From assembly GCA_017648805.1 (NCBI GenBank), contig JAGCIC010000049.1, positions 1 through 14,857 of the forward strand: a DNA stretch of 14,857 nucleotides, given 5' to 3'. Within the stretch, counting starts at the first letter, position 1; the number at the start of each line of letters is the position of its first letter. A program made the position numbers and the translations under genes. The notes under the pieces are model-generated. The model saw only the letters and a list, made by a program, of their open reading frames with translations. It was not told the origin of the DNA and made no database searches. The DNA comes from Clostridia bacterium. GTDB taxonomy: Bacteria > Bacillota_A > Clostridia > Christensenellales > Aristaeellaceae. Below, one piece after another: positions 13,904 to 14,857 of this stretch.

Positions 13904-14857
13904 CTATTCCAGGGGCAGTTCATTTTCCTCCGCCATTGCGCACACGAAGTCCACGGCGCCCAGGCAGTCGTTAAGGTCTGCGGTCTCAATGGGAGAATGG
14001 ATATAGCGGGTAGCGACGGACACGCAGCACGCCGGCTTGCCGCCTCTGGTGGTCTGCACGGCGCTGGCGTCTGTTCCGCCGTAGGGCAGCACCTCGTTCT
14101 GGACCTTTATGCCGTTCTTGTCAGCCACTTTGTGCATGAACTCGATTACCGGTCTTGTTATCACGGCGGAACGGTCCTTGTACTTGATAGTGGGGCCTTC
14201 GCCCAGCTTCATGGGCATGGGGCTGCACTCGGGGGTGTCCGCGGAGGCGGTCACATCAAGGTTGATGCCGAAGTCCGGATCGATCCAGTACGCCGCCGCC
14301 TGGGCGCCCCGGCAGCCCACTTCCTCCTGGGAAGTGAACACGCAGTAGATGTCGTGGGGAGACTTGATCTTTTTCATCACCGCCACCAGTATGGCGCAGC
14401 AGATGCGGTCGTCCAGCGCGCAGCACGCCACGCGGCTGCCCATGTCCACGAAATGGGGAGCGTACACGCAGATGTCCCCCACGGCGACGTGCGCTTCCGC
14501 CTCCTCACGGCCGGAGCAGCCTATGTCTATGAACATCTGGGTGAGCGCAGCGGGAGGCGTTACGTTCTTCTGCTCCCGGCATATCACACCGCGGGTGCCG
14601 TTGTCGAACACCACGTCGCGGCCCACGGTCATTTCGGGGCTCATGCCGCCCACGGGAGCGAAACGCAGAAAACCCTTTTCGTCAATATCCAGCACTATGA
14701 GCCCGATCTGGTCCATGTGGGCGGAAAGCATCACTTTTTTGCCGCTGGTACCTTTCTTGATCCCCACCGCGTTGCCCAGGGCATCAAACCTGATCTCATC
14801 CACATAGGGACGTATCATGTCCGTCAGCAGCTGCCCGGCCTTGGTCTCCCTACCGGA
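13904..14857 (-). CDS. M42 family zinc aminopeptidase, N-terminus outside window
   Basis: M42 (glutamyl aminopeptidase/FrvX/PepA-like) enzymes are cytoplasmic, ring-forming peptidases that trim short peptides using two metal ions. The open frame runs past the ATG at 14818 to the right edge, and the 13 extra codons encode SGRETKAGQLLTD, matching the start of the family. The true start is therefore upstream of the window and about 317 residues are seen. Metal and catalytic residues are all present: SAHMD (H and D), the bridging aspartate in CALDDRIC, the catalytic glutamate pair in TSQEEVGCRGA, NLDVTASADTPE with its metal aspartate, and the final histidine in YIHSPIE. The family is usually about 340-360 residues, so only a few dozen residues are missing. 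No partner gene is visible. Confidence 0.95.
   Translation of the reverse strand, partial: SGRETKAGQLLTDMIRPYVDEIRFDALGNAVGIKKGTSGKKVMLSAHMDQIGLIVLDIDEKGFLRFAPVGGMSPEMTVGRDVVFDNGTRGVICREQKNVTPPAALTQMFIDIGCSGREEAEAHVAVGDICVYAPHFVDMGSRVACCALDDRICCAILVAVMKKIKSPHDIYCVFTSQEEVGCRGAQAAAYWIDPDFGINLDVTASADTPECSPMPMKLGEGPTIKYKDRSAVITRPVIEFMHKVADKNGIKVQNEVLPYGGTDASAVQTTRGGKPACCVSVATRYIHSPIETADLNDCLGAVDFVCAMAEENELPLE

Noticed and set aside
1..14857. Defence system, prophage, insertion sequence, CRISPR or conjugative element
   Set aside because: No transposase, integrase, Cas, restriction-modification or phage structural motif was found, and no direct repeat array. Most genes are core or common metabolic types.

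Overview
The window is gene-dense, GC-rich bacterial chromosome carrying eleven protein-coding genes, two of them cut by the window edges. No RNA gene, insertion sequence, phage gene or CRISPR array was seen, and no gap between genes exceeds about 130 bp. The organism looks like a GC-rich member of the Firmicutes/Clostridia. The grounds are a one-chain glycyl-tRNA synthetase, an adjacent two-gene type II topoisomerase pair, a SpoIID/LytB-type cell-wall enzyme, a DUF4298 protein, an M42 aminopeptidase, and strong AGGAGG-type ribosome binding sites with sigma-A-like promoters. The lineage is inferred from gene content and not tested.

Bases 1-6946 are all on the minus strand and read from right to left as one tightly packed run: a Gfo/Idh/MocA oxidoreductase, parE-like and parC-like type II topoisomerase genes (stop and start directly abutting), a small TIM-barrel sugar phosphate isomerase/epimerase, then glycyl-tRNA synthetase (C-terminal part outside the window). 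Gaps are 14, 0, 3 and 79 nt. A topoisomerase is thus sandwiched between two sugar-metabolism genes. A good promoter lies just before the oxidoreductase, and a weaker one may serve the synthetase.

Bases 6947-7075 are a compact divergent promoter region. Two promoters point away from each other, each TTGCCA with a 17-nt spacer, and their -35 boxes form the two arms of an 8-bp inverted repeat. To the right are upp (uracil salvage) and a phosphohexomutase, separated by 19 nt and closed by a hairpin.

Bases 9477-12085 hold a likely two-gene unit of exported proteins: a membrane-anchored SpoIID/LytB-like peptidoglycan enzyme with a C-terminal SH3 domain, followed 11 nt later by a secreted caspase-like (C14/metacaspase-type) protein with an EF-hand-like loop. 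A very clear rho-independent terminator ends this unit. It is the most intriguing part of the window.

Bases 12137-13784 hold a DUF4298 gene with its own promoter and an unusually complete Shine-Dalgarno sequence. It converges, across a 15-bp-stem shared terminator, on an HTH_42 protein of the AlkZ/AlkX DNA glycosylase family that carries a Q-phi-D motif. The right edge carries most of an M42 aminopeptidase on the minus strand.
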